Assembly (NCBI GenBank): GCA_023418475.1 | Contig: JAEZZO010000056.1 | Location: 1 to 64,000 of the forward strand | Direction: 5' to 3' | DNA length: 64,000 nucleotides | Origin: Bacillota bacterium | GTDB taxonomy: Bacteria; Bacillota; Clostridia; Lachnospirales; Lachnospiraceae | Shown: piece after piece, positions 34,585 to 42,911 of the stretch | Layout: every line of letters starts with the position of its first letter | Position numbering within the stretch: the stretch's first letter is position 1 | Translations under genes and position numbers: made by a program | Notes under the pieces: generated by a model | Told to the model about the DNA's origin: nothing | Seen by the model: the letters and a program-made list of their open reading frames with translations, nothing else | Database searches by the model: none

Positions 34585-35877
34585 CTACTTCTCCAATTCC
34601 CACATATGCCTGTCTTTTCTAAAAATCAGACAAACAAAAATCCCCGCAAAAGCAAGTAGTAGAAAGAGAAATGCAGCACCTGATCCTTTCCCGCTTCCAA
34701 ATAACACCGTTAGCAAGCTTCCCGGATTCTGCAGCTTCATCAAGGGTTCAAATACCTGATCAACTAATATTCCGCCCAGAAAATATCCAATTGGTATAGT
34801 AAAAAATTGAAATGTATTTCTGGCAGAATATACACGTCCCTGCATCTCAATGGGAATATGATGTCGAAATAGTACATCCATATTGGAACCCATTATGGGT
34901 ATTACAATCCAGCCAAGAATAGCTCCAAAGCACCACAAGGGAACTGAATTACCAAACGCAAGAAAAAAATTCTCGGTACTCATGGAAAACAAAAGTGTGT
35001 TACAAATGACTCTTACTCTGCTTTTAGGTGCCGGTAGCAGGGATACAATAATACTTCCTGCTAAGGTTGCTAATCCTTCTACCATTGTTACCAGTCCAAG
35101 GGCTGCTTCGTCTCCCCCCTGCTTTGATAAAATCATAGCCGGCAGAGCTGCATTATACATGGATGCAATTAAATTAATCGCAGCCAGAAACAAGATCAAG
35201 TCTAAAATCCCTCTGTTTTCTTTTAAATAGATCAACCCTGATTTTGCAGATTTTAATATAGTTTCTTCTGTTTCGTCTTTCTTCTCTATTTCCGGTATTC
35301 TAATAAAGAATAAAAGTGCAACAAATGCCACACTAAAGGTGAACAGATCAAATAAAATCACCGTCTGTATGTTAGAGAAGGAAAGAAATGCGGTTGCAAT
35401 AACAGGTGTAATTACACTGACCAGCGAATTGGAAAATGACCGCATTCCGCTGACTCTTTGATAATATTTTCTGGGAGTTAGCAGACTTATTGTCACATCT
35501 GCAGCGGGTTGCTGAACCGTATTCATCAATCCGTTCAGTGCATTAAGAATATATAGATGCCATACTTCCAATTTCCCCATCTGCAGTAAAATCAGTACAA
35601 AAACAGAGCATCCTGCTGCGAAACTATCACAGAACAGCATACTTATTTTTTTATTCCACCGATCGCTTAAGGCTCCAGCGAATATACTCATTACTACATA
35701 AGGTACATAGGAACAGATGGCAAGCAACGCTGTTTGTAGCGCAGAACCATATTGCTGGTAAGACCATACCACCAGCGCGAAATTTGTCATTGCACTTCCC
35801 AGTGCCGATAAAGACTGTGTAAGCCATAAAATAAAAAAATACTTTAATTCCTTGATAAACAATTTAATTGAATTCAT
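34585..35877 (-). CDS. MFS efflux transporter, Mef/drug-exporter type
   Basis: A 430-residue membrane protein with 12 predicted helices, laid out like macrolide and multidrug exporters of the MFS (Mef(A)-like DHA3 class). Marks are FFILWLTQSLSALGSAMTNFALVVW at the first helix, the loop motif GALSDRWNKK after helix 2, and a long central loop near residue 190-210. It probably exports a drug or peptide antibiotic. AAGGAG lies 10 nt before the ATG. The leader encodes a 20-codon peptide and can sequester the Shine-Dalgarno, the hallmark of inducible ribosome-targeting antibiotic resistance genes. The substrate is inferred. Confidence 0.85.
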   Translation of the reverse strand: MNSIKLFIKELKYFFILWLTQSLSALGSAMTNFALVVWSYQQYGSALQTALLAICSYVPYVVMSIFAGALSDRWNKKISMLFCDSFAAGCSVFVLILLQMGKLEVWHLYILNALNGLMNTVQQPAADVTISLLTPRKYYQRVSGMRSFSNSLVSVITPVIATAFLSFSNIQTVILFDLFTFSVAFVALLFFIRIPEIEKKDETEETILKSAKSGLIYLKENRGILDLILFLAAINLIASMYNAALPAMILSKQGGDEAALGLVTMVEGLATLAGSIIVSLLPAPKSRVRVICNTLLFSMSTENFFLAFGNSVPLWCFGAILGWIVIPIMGSNMDVLFRHHIPIEMQGRVYSARNTFQFFTIPIGYFLGGILVDQVFEPLMKLQNPGSLLTVLFGSGKGSGAAFLFLLLAFAGIFVCLIFRKDRHMWELEK

Positions 35878-35880
35878 TTT

Positions 35881-35982
35881 GACTTTGCTCCTTCAAATTT
35901 TGATTATTTCTTGGGATGCAAAGTCTAACGGACATCATTATTTCTCCATGCTAGTATGTCCCAAGACCTTGCATGGAGCAAA
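35881..35982 (-). promoter_or_regulatory. Putative translational attenuator of the MFS exporter
   Basis: Minus-strand TTTGCTCC (35982-35975) can pair perfectly with GGAGCAAA (35891-35884), the exporter's Shine-Dalgarno. The same CTCC is part of CTCCATGC (35978-35971), which pairs perfectly with GCATGGAG (35951-35944), so the two helices exclude each other. Further 6- to 8-bp options are GACTTTGC (35925-35918) with GCAAAGTC (35888-35881), CTTGGGA (35965-35959) with TCCCAAG (35916-35910), and GGACAT (35961-35956) with ATGTCC (35935-35930). Confidence 0.7.
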
Positions 35983-36000
35983 ACCAATACATAACTTCAT
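35938..36000 (-). CDS. Leader peptide of the MFS exporter
   Basis: A 20-codon open frame beginning MKLCIGFAPC and ending SMEK. It has the strong ribosome binding site AAGGAGG 9 nt before its ATG. The codons for FAPC contain the anti-Shine-Dalgarno TTTGCTCC. Its ATG overlaps the stop of the 68-codon frame upstream (ATGA), and its TAA is followed by ATGATG, opening a 24-codon frame that runs over the exporter start. It fits a regulatory peptide whose stalled translation would free the exporter's Shine-Dalgarno. The peptide sequence is not one I recognise. Confidence 0.6.
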   Translation of the reverse strand: MKLCIGFAPCKVLGHTSMEK

Positions 36001-36203
36001 TCGTCTTTTCCTCCTTCCGGAATATTTTCCTGTACTTGTAAAATTATGTCTTTAATTCTTCTATAAATCTCGAGGTATGATTTTGATATTTTCAAAAGAT
36101 CGCCACCCGAGTTACAGGCTTCGTAAATAGATAGAATGATTTGCAGGCAAAAGCCTAAATTCATTTGTCGAATGGTTACGAGTGTATCTATATCCTTCAT
36201 CAT
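35997..36203 (-). CDS. Small helical protein upstream of the MFS leader
   Basis: A 68-codon frame (MKDIDTLVTIRQMNLGFCL...) with a mostly helical, amphipathic sequence and a charged end (PEGGKDE). The codons of that end form the ribosome binding site of the leader peptide, and its stop overlaps the leader start. Only a weak AGG precedes its own ATG. It could be a small cotranscribed regulator, or merely the frame in which the leader region is open. I do not recognise a family. Confidence 0.4.
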   Translation of the reverse strand: MMKDIDTLVTIRQMNLGFCLQIILSIYEACNSGGDLLKISKSYLEIYRRIKDIILQVQENIPEGGKDE

Positions 36204-36617
36204 AACCTGTAGCGGACTTTTTTCTCTTATCTATTATATGAACCTATTATACTATAAAACCAGTTATTTACCAACCCTAATTATTGATATATCAGCATTG
36301 TTCCACCAGTTTCCATTTTCTTTATAGAAATACTTGCCGCTTTCTTATGTATCTGATTAAATTAATACTGACTAAGACTAATTTATTTGCATATATTTTA
36401 AAAACACTTTATACATTAAAATATTATTATACCACAGTTAACCTGAATTATTCATGGCAATTCGTCCAACGGTGCTCGGCACCGCATAGTTACTGTATTT
36501 TCATCTAATTATTGCTTTCACTTAAAAAGTGAATCCCAAACAAACAATAGAAAAAGAGTTTCAACTTTGTTAAAATGTAGTCACCACAACAAACATCAAC
36601 ACAAAGGAGAAACCCTA
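36204..36617. other. Intergenic region between MFS leader and transposase
   Basis: AT-rich. The only clear structure is the hairpin CGGTGC-TCG-GCACCG (36470-36484), without a T-tract. The transposase ribosome binding site AAAGGAGA lies at its right end. The left end of the insertion sequence should lie here, but I could not find a terminal inverted repeat matching the right side. Confidence 0.4.
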
Positions 36618-37967
36618 ATGTCTAGTTTAATGGCACTTCGTTCTGAAAGCAATAGTAAGATTAAAATAAATTTTGATGGAGGCGATTTATCCTCCGATGC
36701 AGGTATTCTCTTAATTAAAGAGTTCATCTGCAAAATTGGTCTTGATAAATTAATTGAACAGCATTTCCAGACCGATGATACAACTGTCCGAATCCATAAG
36801 GATGCACAAAACCTGTTACAAAAAATCTATCAGCAGCTAGCAGGTTATTTTACCGATGATGATTCTGATGAATTAACAGATGATCCCATTTTCACAAGCA
36901 TTTTGAATAAAGCTTCGCTTGCATCTCAGCCTACCTTGTCCCGGTTTTTCAACCGCATGGATGACATCACATTGATGCAGCTTGACTGGATTCAGTATCT
37001 GATGCGGAAAAGGATCTACTCCATTCAAAAACCCCAGATGGTTCTTCTGGATATTGATTCGACCTTGTTCGATACCTTTGGCAAGCAGGAGGGTGAAGGC
37101 TTCAATCACCATTACTCGAATCACGGATATCATCCCCTTCTGTGCTATGATGGACTAACCGGAGATCTATTAAAATCCATGCTCAGACCAGGAAATGTAT
37201 ACACATTCGTTGACTGCTGTGCGTTCCTTAAACCGCTGCTGATGGAATATCTGGATGATTATCCAGACATAACCCTGTATCTGCGTGGAGACAGTGGTTT
37301 TGCAACCCCTGACCTGTTTGAACTATTGGAAACCAACGGGATTTCCTATGCGATCCGCCTAAAGGTAAATGACACCCTCACCAAATTGGCAGAACCTCTT
37401 GAAAAGGAACTCGATGAGCTTACCATTCACAACAAGGTAGACTATGCTGTTGTTTACGGAGAATTCCGTTATGCTGCAGCAAGCTGGGGGCAGACCCGGC
37501 GGGTTATCGTAAAGGTGGAAAAACCCGCAGGACAACTGGTTTATATGAGTACCTTCATTGTCACAAACATGGATATGAAGCCTATGAATGTTATTCAGTT
37601 TTATTGTAACCGCGGAAGAACGGAAAACTTTATCAAGGAATCCAAAAGCGACTTCGATATGGATAGCATGTCGAGTCATAGCATGGTGATAAATTCAAAC
37701 AGGATGCAGATTTCAGCCCTGGTATATAACATTTTCAATTGGTTCCGCCGGCTGGTTCTTCCCAAGACTATGAGAAAACTCCAGATAGATACGGTCCGGT
37801 TGAAATTACTGAAAATCGCAGCTAAAACAGTGCATTCAGCAAGGTATATTATATTCAAGCTTAATTTACTAATCTTGTTTATACTAAAAAAGAAGCACTC
37901 CACCATTTTTAACATGATAGAGTACTTGCTTTTATTAATGTTATTCATAGCTAATATTATCGGTTAA
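36618..37967 (+). CDS. IS1380-family transposase
   Basis: A 449-residue DDE transposase. The opening INFDGGDLSSDAGILLIKEF is characteristic of IS1380-family proteins. The catalytic core shows VLLDIDSTLFDTFGKQEG (first Asp), YLRGDSGFATPDLFELLE (second Asp) and NRGRTENFIKESKSDFDMD (Glu), the usual DDE spacing for this family. The full length suggests an intact gene. AAAGGAGAAACCCTA precedes the ATG at 36618; the frame opens earlier without support. The C-terminal 60 residues are hydrophobic and basic. Confidence 0.9.
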   Translation: MSSLMALRSESNSKIKINFDGGDLSSDAGILLIKEFICKIGLDKLIEQHFQTDDTTVRIHKDAQNLLQKIYQQLAGYFTDDDSDELTDDPIFTSILNKASLASQPTLSRFFNRMDDITLMQLDWIQYLMRKRIYSIQKPQMVLLDIDSTLFDTFGKQEGEGFNHHYSNHGYHPLLCYDGLTGDLLKSMLRPGNVYTFVDCCAFLKPLLMEYLDDYPDITLYLRGDSGFATPDLFELLETNGISYAIRLKVNDTLTKLAEPLEKELDELTIHNKVDYAVVYGEFRYAAASWGQTRRVIVKVEKPAGQLVYMSTFIVTNMDMKPMNVIQFYCNRGRTENFIKESKSDFDMDSMSSHSMVINSNRMQISALVYNIFNWFRRLVLPKTMRKLQIDTVRLKLLKIAAKTVHSARYIIFKLNLLILFILKKKHSTIFNMIEYLLLLMLFIANIIG

Positions 37968-37979
37968 TATACAATTATT

Positions 37980-38063
37980 TTGGCTCCAATGATTTTTCCG
38001 TTTGGCTCCAATTTGGCTCCAATGTTACGATAAATGATGTTATTTTGCGATATTTTACGATAA
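37980..38063 (+). repeat. Phased 11-bp repeats downstream of the transposase
   Basis: TTGGCTCCAAT occurs at 37980, 38002 and 38013, that is, in an 11-bp register with one degenerate unit (37991-38001). TTACGATAA follows at 38025 and 38055, the second within the tandem TATTTTGCGA/TATTTTACGA. They resemble subterminal transposase-binding repeats. Confidence 0.55.
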
Positions 38064-38111
38064 CCTGACTTATTCCCAAAACCACTTAAACACTAGTGTT
38101 TTCAAGCTTTT

Positions 38112-39017
38112 CTATAAATCATACGGTGTCACCTGGTATACATAATAATTCAGCCAATTCGTATACATCGCATTTGCATGTGCTCTCCAGACCAGATTAG
38201 GTTTAATCTCCGGCTGATCCTGCGGATAGTAGTTTTTTGGAAGAGCGATATCCAGTCCCTTAGCAACATCTCTCTTGTATTCCTTGTCCAGGGATACTCT
38301 GTCATATTCAGGATGACCCATGACAAAAATCTGCTTTCCTTCCTCTGCTATCGTTATAAATACACCGGCTTCCTCGGATTCAGCCAGTATCTCCAGCTCT
38401 TCATGCTGCAGAATGTCCTCTCTGGATACGGTAGTATAGCGGGAATGCGGTGCATAAAAGAGATCATCAAAACCTCTAACAAAAGGTACTTTCCTTTTCA
38501 AAACTTTATGCTCGAAGATTCCAAATAATTTCTGATCAAGAACACTCTTGTGAATACCATAATGATAATATAAACCGGCCTGCGCACCCCAACAAATATG
38601 AAGCGTAGAGGTTACATGGGTTTTAGACCACTCCATGATATCGACCAGCTCCTTCCAATAGGTCACTTCCTCGAATTCCATTAATTCAACAGGCGCACCG
38701 GTTATAATCAGACCATCGAATCTTCTGTTCTTAATTTCGTCAAAGGTCTGGTAGAATTGGTCCAGATGACTGGTAGGCGTATGCGTTCCCACATAAGACT
38801 CCGTGGTCATGAAGGTAACATCCACCTGGAGCGGTGTATTAGACAGGCTCCGAAGCAGTTGAACCTCAGTATCCTCCTTAATCGGCATCAGATTTAGAAT
38901 TGCAATCTTCAAAGGTCTGATATCCTGATGCATTGCACGTGTTTCATCCATAATAAAAATATTTTCATCTTCCAGAATCTTTTTTGCCGGTAAATCACTT
39001 TGAATCCTAATAGGCAT
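38112..39017 (-). CDS. metA: Homoserine O-acetyltransferase, MetA type
   Basis: A 301-residue enzyme acylating homoserine at the entry to methionine synthesis. The catalytic Cys142 (HICWGAQ), His235 and Glu237 (GHPEYD) are at exactly the family positions. Residue 111 is Glu (APVELMEF). In this family Glu111 indicates acetyl-CoA and Gly111 succinyl-CoA, so this enzyme should be an O-acetyltransferase despite the usual succinyltransferase label. No S-box riboswitch or other met gene is seen nearby. The ATG context is weak but MPIRIQSDLPA is the standard start. Confidence 0.95.
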   Translation of the reverse strand: MPIRIQSDLPAKKILEDENIFIMDETRAMHQDIRPLKIAILNLMPIKEDTEVQLLRSLSNTPLQVDVTFMTTESYVGTHTPTSHLDQFYQTFDEIKNRRFDGLIITGAPVELMEFEEVTYWKELVDIMEWSKTHVTSTLHICWGAQAGLYYHYGIHKSVLDQKLFGIFEHKVLKRKVPFVRGFDDLFYAPHSRYTTVSREDILQHEELEILAESEEAGVFITIAEEGKQIFVMGHPEYDRVSLDKEYKRDVAKGLDIALPKNYYPQDQPEIKPNLVWRAHANAMYTNWLNYYVYQVTPYDL

Positions 39018-39150
39018 TTTTCATCACCATTTCTCTTTTATTTTCAGTATTGATTTGAAGTAGATACACTTCTTCCTTAATTATAGATAGCAATTAATTC
39101 ATATTAACGTAAATCATAGCATGATTTTATGGATAAAGCAACAACCCTGT

Positions 39151-41148
39151 TTACTCTAAAATTCTAAGAATTTCTTCTTCCGTCAGAATAACTGTTCCCA
39201 ACTCCTGTGCCTTTGTCAGCTTGCTTCCTGCATTTTCGCCGGCTACCAGGTAATTTGTCTTCTTAGATACACTGCCAGCTACCTTACCGCCATGAAGCTT
39301 AATCAGCTCTTCCATATCACTACGCCCCATAGTTGGCAGTGTACCGGTAATGACGAAGGTTTTTCCCTCTAGTTTTTGATTTGCAGTGGATGTATTCTCA
39401 AGGGACATGAAATTCATACCCGCCTGTTCCAGACGCTTTAATATGTTGCGGTTTTCTTCCAGAGTAAAGAAATCCACAATGGAGGCTGCAGTGATATCGC
39501 CCACATCATTGATTGCAACCAACTCCTCAAAGCTTGCATTTTCAAGTTCGTGTAAAGACTTAAAATGCTTCTTGAGCTCCACTCCGGCCTGTTTTCCGAT
39601 ATTTTTAATGCCAAGCCCTGTAATCAGGCGGTCAATATCATTTTTCTTACTGTCTTCAATTGCTTTTAGTAATTTATCGGTATTCTTTTCCTTCCCGATT
39701 AATCCCTTCTCAATCAGTTCCTCACGGTATAAATGCAGGTTATAAATATCCGATATATCCTTTAAATAACCTTCCCGGATTAATGTCTCAATATAAGCTT
39801 CACCAAAGCCTTTGATATCCATGGCATTTCTGCCTACAAAATTAATAATATGCTGACTTAGCTGTGCCGGGCAGTTTATGTTCGTGCATTTGGTATCCGC
39901 TGTATTTTCATCACGAGAGGTTGGGGCACCACAGCTGGGACATACCCCTGATATTTTAAAGGGAACCGTATCTGCCGGACGTTTTTCCTTCACAACACCA
40001 AGTACTTCCGGAATTATCTCACCTGCTTTTCTAACCAGGATGGTATCTCCTATCCTTACATCAAGCTCATCAATTCTGTCCTGATTATGCAGTGTCGCCC
40101 TCTCCACGTTCGTACCACATAACCGGATTGGCTCAAAGATCGCAGTCGGTGTTATCCGGCCGGTTCTTCCCACTGTCAGGCGGATTTCCTTCACCTGTGT
40201 CTCTTTTTCCTCGGGTGGATATTTATAGGCAACCGCCCATCTTGGAACCTTGGAGGTTGTTCCGAAATACTCCCGGTCCGCCAGATGATTGACCTTCACT
40301 ACCGCTCCATCTATATCATAAGGGAGGCTTCCTCTTGATTCGCCGATTTCCGTAATCGCTTCCCAAACTTCCTGTGCACTACGGCATATTTTATAACCTT
40401 CAATCACCTTAACACCCTGCTTTTTTAACCATTCAAAGCTTTCAGAGTGGCTAGTGAAGGTAATACCCCTGCTCTCCTGGACATTGAAAATAAACAGGGA
40501 TAATTTTCTCTCCCTGACTACCTCCGGATCAAGCTGCCTGAGTGTTCCTGCCGAGCAGTTACGAGGATTTGCAAAAAGCTTTTTTCCTGCTGCCTCAAGC
40601 CGTTCATTCACTGCCACAAAGTCTTCATTTTTCATGTAGACCTCGCCCCTTATTTCAATATAGGGAACAGCTTCTTTTAGCTTTGTCTTCACATCTGCGA
40701 TCATTTTTACATTATCTGTAACATCCTCACCCTGACTTATGCCATCTCCTCTTGTTACACCGAGTGTCAGATTACCGTCAGTATAACGCAGTGCAACCGA
40801 TAATCCATCTATTTTCTTTTCAACCGTGAATTCTGAATCGGGTCGCTCTTTTTGTATTTTTTCGACAAAGCTAAATACCTCTTCTTTTTGAAATACATCC
40901 TGAAGGCTTAGCATTGGCACATTATGCTTTACTAATACTCCTGCTTCCCTTTTTGCAGTTCCTCCCACCTTCTGTGTGGGGGAATCCGCACTGAGATATT
41001 CCGGATTTTCCCGTTCCAGCTTACGCAGACGCAGGGATAGCTGATCATATTCATAATCCGTTATTTCCGGATCATCCTGGTTATAATATCTGTCACCATG
41101 GTATCTGAGCTTTTCTCTTAATTCCTCTATCTCCTGTTTCCTATTCAT
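39151..41148 (-). CDS. ligA: NAD-dependent DNA ligase
   Basis: A 665-residue ligase for nick sealing in replication and repair. The adenylation lysine is Lys112 in EKKIDGLSVALRY (KxDG). The OB fold follows (about 315-400), then the Cys4 zinc finger (CPSC...CTNINCPAQ, about 405-430), helix-hairpin-helix repeats (GLGIKNIG, AINDVGDITAASI) and a C-terminal BRCT domain (KLEGKTFVITGTLPTMGRSD). This is the complete LigA order and length. AAGGAAGG precedes the ATG. It lies between an RsuA-type pseudouridine synthase and metA on the minus strand. Confidence 0.97.
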   Translation of the reverse strand: MNRKQEIEELREKLRYHGDRYYNQDDPEITDYEYDQLSLRLRKLERENPEYLSADSPTQKVGGTAKREAGVLVKHNVPMLSLQDVFQKEEVFSFVEKIQKERPDSEFTVEKKIDGLSVALRYTDGNLTLGVTRGDGISQGEDVTDNVKMIADVKTKLKEAVPYIEIRGEVYMKNEDFVAVNERLEAAGKKLFANPRNCSAGTLRQLDPEVVRERKLSLFIFNVQESRGITFTSHSESFEWLKKQGVKVIEGYKICRSAQEVWEAITEIGESRGSLPYDIDGAVVKVNHLADREYFGTTSKVPRWAVAYKYPPEEKETQVKEIRLTVGRTGRITPTAIFEPIRLCGTNVERATLHNQDRIDELDVRIGDTILVRKAGEIIPEVLGVVKEKRPADTVPFKISGVCPSCGAPTSRDENTADTKCTNINCPAQLSQHIINFVGRNAMDIKGFGEAYIETLIREGYLKDISDIYNLHLYREELIEKGLIGKEKNTDKLLKAIEDSKKNDIDRLITGLGIKNIGKQAGVELKKHFKSLHELENASFEELVAINDVGDITAASIVDFFTLEENRNILKRLEQAGMNFMSLENTSTANQKLEGKTFVITGTLPTMGRSDMEELIKLHGGKVAGSVSKKTNYLVAGENAGSKLTKAQELGTVILTEEEILRILE

Positions 41149-41335
41149 AATTATAGTACCTTCCTTACTTTTAACATTATCCTGACTGATTTATTACCCA
41201 TTTGCATATTTATAATGAGCAGGCTGTTTATTATGTGTATTAAAATTGTGTTCCTCTTATAGGTTTTATTTTTAACTCAATTTATTGATTTTAACGTTAC
41301 TCTTACAAGTATTAAAGACCAGCTTTTTGATTTTA

Positions 41336-42097
41336 TTACTTTCCTGTGGCCTTATTTTTTCGGATCAATTGGTTCATCTCTTCAATTTCACGCTCCGTCA
41401 CATTACGGAAATCACCAGTTTTTAATCTTCCAAGCTGAATATTCATAATTCTTACTCTTCTTAAAAATACTACCCTATATCCCAGATATTCGCACATTCT
41501 TCGGATCTGCCTGTTAAGTCCCTGGGTCAAAATAATCCGGAAGGTATTCTTATCGATCTGGCTGACCTCACAGGGATTTGTAACCTTATCAAGTATTGGA
41601 ATACCGGATGACATCTGCCTGATAAAATCCATTGTTATTTCTTTATTAACAGATACGATGTATTCCTTTTCGTGATGATTTTCAGCCCGTAATATTTTAT
41701 TGACGATATCACCGTCATTCGTCAGCAAAATCAACCCCTCCGAATCCTTATCCAGACGTCCGATCGGATAAATTCTCATTCCATAATTAATATAATCAAC
41801 AATATTATCCGGTTCCTTGTGATCTGTTGTACAGACAATTCCCTCCGGTTTATTGTAAGCTATCAGCACCAGCTTTTCTTCCTTTTTGACAGGATTTCCG
41901 CAGAAAGTAACCGTATTGTTCTTTGTTACTTTCGATCCCATTTGAGCTATTATTCCATCAATCTTAACTTTGCCTTCTTCTATAAACCGGTCGGCTTCTC
42001 TTCGCGAACATACACCGGCTTCACTTAAAAATTTATTAATTCTTATTTCATTCTTTACTTCCTCTTGCGAGGTAAGTCTCTTTGTTCTTTTTGGCAT
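41336..42097 (-). CDS. RsuA/RluB/RluF-family pseudouridine synthase
   Basis: A 253-residue enzyme that isomerises uridine in RNA. An S4 RNA-binding domain covers about residues 18-65 (RINKFLSEAGVCSRREADRFIEEGKVKIDG). The catalytic core has the Asp motif GRLDKDSEGLILLTNDG near 115-131 and the closing QGLNRQIRRMCEYLGYRV typical of this subfamily. The sequence most resembles RluF (23S rRNA U2604) among relatives, but RluB or RsuA cannot be excluded. CCGGAGGAG precedes the ATG. It is probably transcribed alone or with the unknown gene upstream. Confidence 0.9.
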   Translation of the reverse strand: MPKRTKRLTSQEEVKNEIRINKFLSEAGVCSRREADRFIEEGKVKIDGIIAQMGSKVTKNNTVTFCGNPVKKEEKLVLIAYNKPEGIVCTTDHKEPDNIVDYINYGMRIYPIGRLDKDSEGLILLTNDGDIVNKILRAENHHEKEYIVSVNKEITMDFIRQMSSGIPILDKVTNPCEVSQIDKNTFRIILTQGLNRQIRRMCEYLGYRVVFLRRVRIMNIQLGRLKTGDFRNVTEREIEEMNQLIRKNKATGK

Positions 42098-42243
42098 AAA
42101 CTCCTCCGGATCTGAATTACCCGATCCAGCTTAACTGCTTTGCTGTCACGTGAAACTCAAAATAATATATCAATTTTTCACAATTACTTCTGTATTAATA
42201 ATTTATTATACTTGATTTGGTATATTTCGTCCACCAAATAATA

Positions 42244-42348
42244 AGGGAGTTTTAACTCACCTTCCTGCTTAAGTTACCACTCACAGTACAACTCCAAACC
42301 TTATAGACTGTGATAATAACCTTATTCATCGGCAAGTTAAAACTCCCT
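42244..42348. repeat. 105-bp palindromic intergenic element
   Basis: The outer arms AGGGAGTTTTAACT (42244-42257) and AGTTAAAACTCCCT (42335-42348) are perfect 14-bp complements. Inside, TTACCACTCACAGT and ACTGTGATAATAA form a second, imperfect pair. It begins 17 nt after the unknown gene's stop and could act as its terminator, though no T-tract follows. Confidence 0.55.
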
Positions 42349-42365
42349 CAAAGTATTCATTCTTC

Positions 42366-42800
42366 TTACAAATACTTTTTCATAGTTTCAATATTATTTT
42401 CTTCCTTTTTCACAAATTCCTTTGCAATATCTGTACACATTCCATCCGCATTTTCACTGGCATGTAAAAGCTTTGTCATTTGAGTAACTCCCATTGTGCT
42501 GCCCTGGATCACCATCTGTGCAATATGGCTCTGCGAAGAATTTAACAGGGTATTCATTTTTACATTTCCCTTCATTATTGCTTTTTCATAAAAGGAATTA
42601 TCCTTAATCTCTGCACCGCTAATCTGGAGCTGTTTCTTTGATTTATCCGCTATCTCCTGATAATCTCTCAGCTGTTGGTATAAAGCACTGTTAAATTCCT
42701 GATTTGGGGTTTTGTTTAAAACGCCCTCAATTGCGGTTATTCCAATGGTGGCATTTTGATACGTTTTCTCCAACAAATCTAAATCTACATTTCCAATCAT
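42366..42800 (-). CDS. Unknown helical protein
   Basis: A 144-residue soluble protein from the ATG at 42800 (GGTAGGG upstream), beginning MIGNVDLDLLEKTYQNATIGITAIEG. It is almost entirely helical with regularly spaced hydrophobics and two long amphipathic helices, suggesting a four-helix bundle (ferritin- or DUF892-like topology). The usual metal ligands are not evident. It has no signal peptide and one cysteine. I do not recognise the family. It lies 111 nt downstream of the secreted unknown protein, on the same strand. Confidence 0.65.
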   Translation of the reverse strand: MIGNVDLDLLEKTYQNATIGITAIEGVLNKTPNQEFNSALYQQLRDYQEIADKSKKQLQISGAEIKDNSFYEKAIMKGNVKMNTLLNSSQSHIAQMVIQGSTMGVTQMTKLLHASENADGMCTDIAKEFVKKEENNIETMKKYL

Positions 42801-42911
42801 ACAAATAACCCTACCTTTCTTCATAATCTGCAGCTTCACTTTACAGAATCACACGCAGAAAATCATAGGCAATCATCTTCTGATAATATAGTATTAGGAG
42901 TAAACGTTAAT

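Larger units (their letters stand above)
36618..38063 (+). mobile_element. IS1380-like insertion sequence (ends not defined)
   Basis: A single transposase gene followed by phased short repeats (37980-38063) that probably belong to the right end. Terminal inverted repeats and target duplication could not be identified by eye, so the given bounds are minimal. It sits between the MFS leader and metA, without breaking a recognisable gene. Confidence 0.5.

Noticed and set aside
36567..36617. A longer N-terminus for the IS1380-like transposase
   Set aside because: The AAAGGAGA site and the family's typical opening both support the ATG at 36618.
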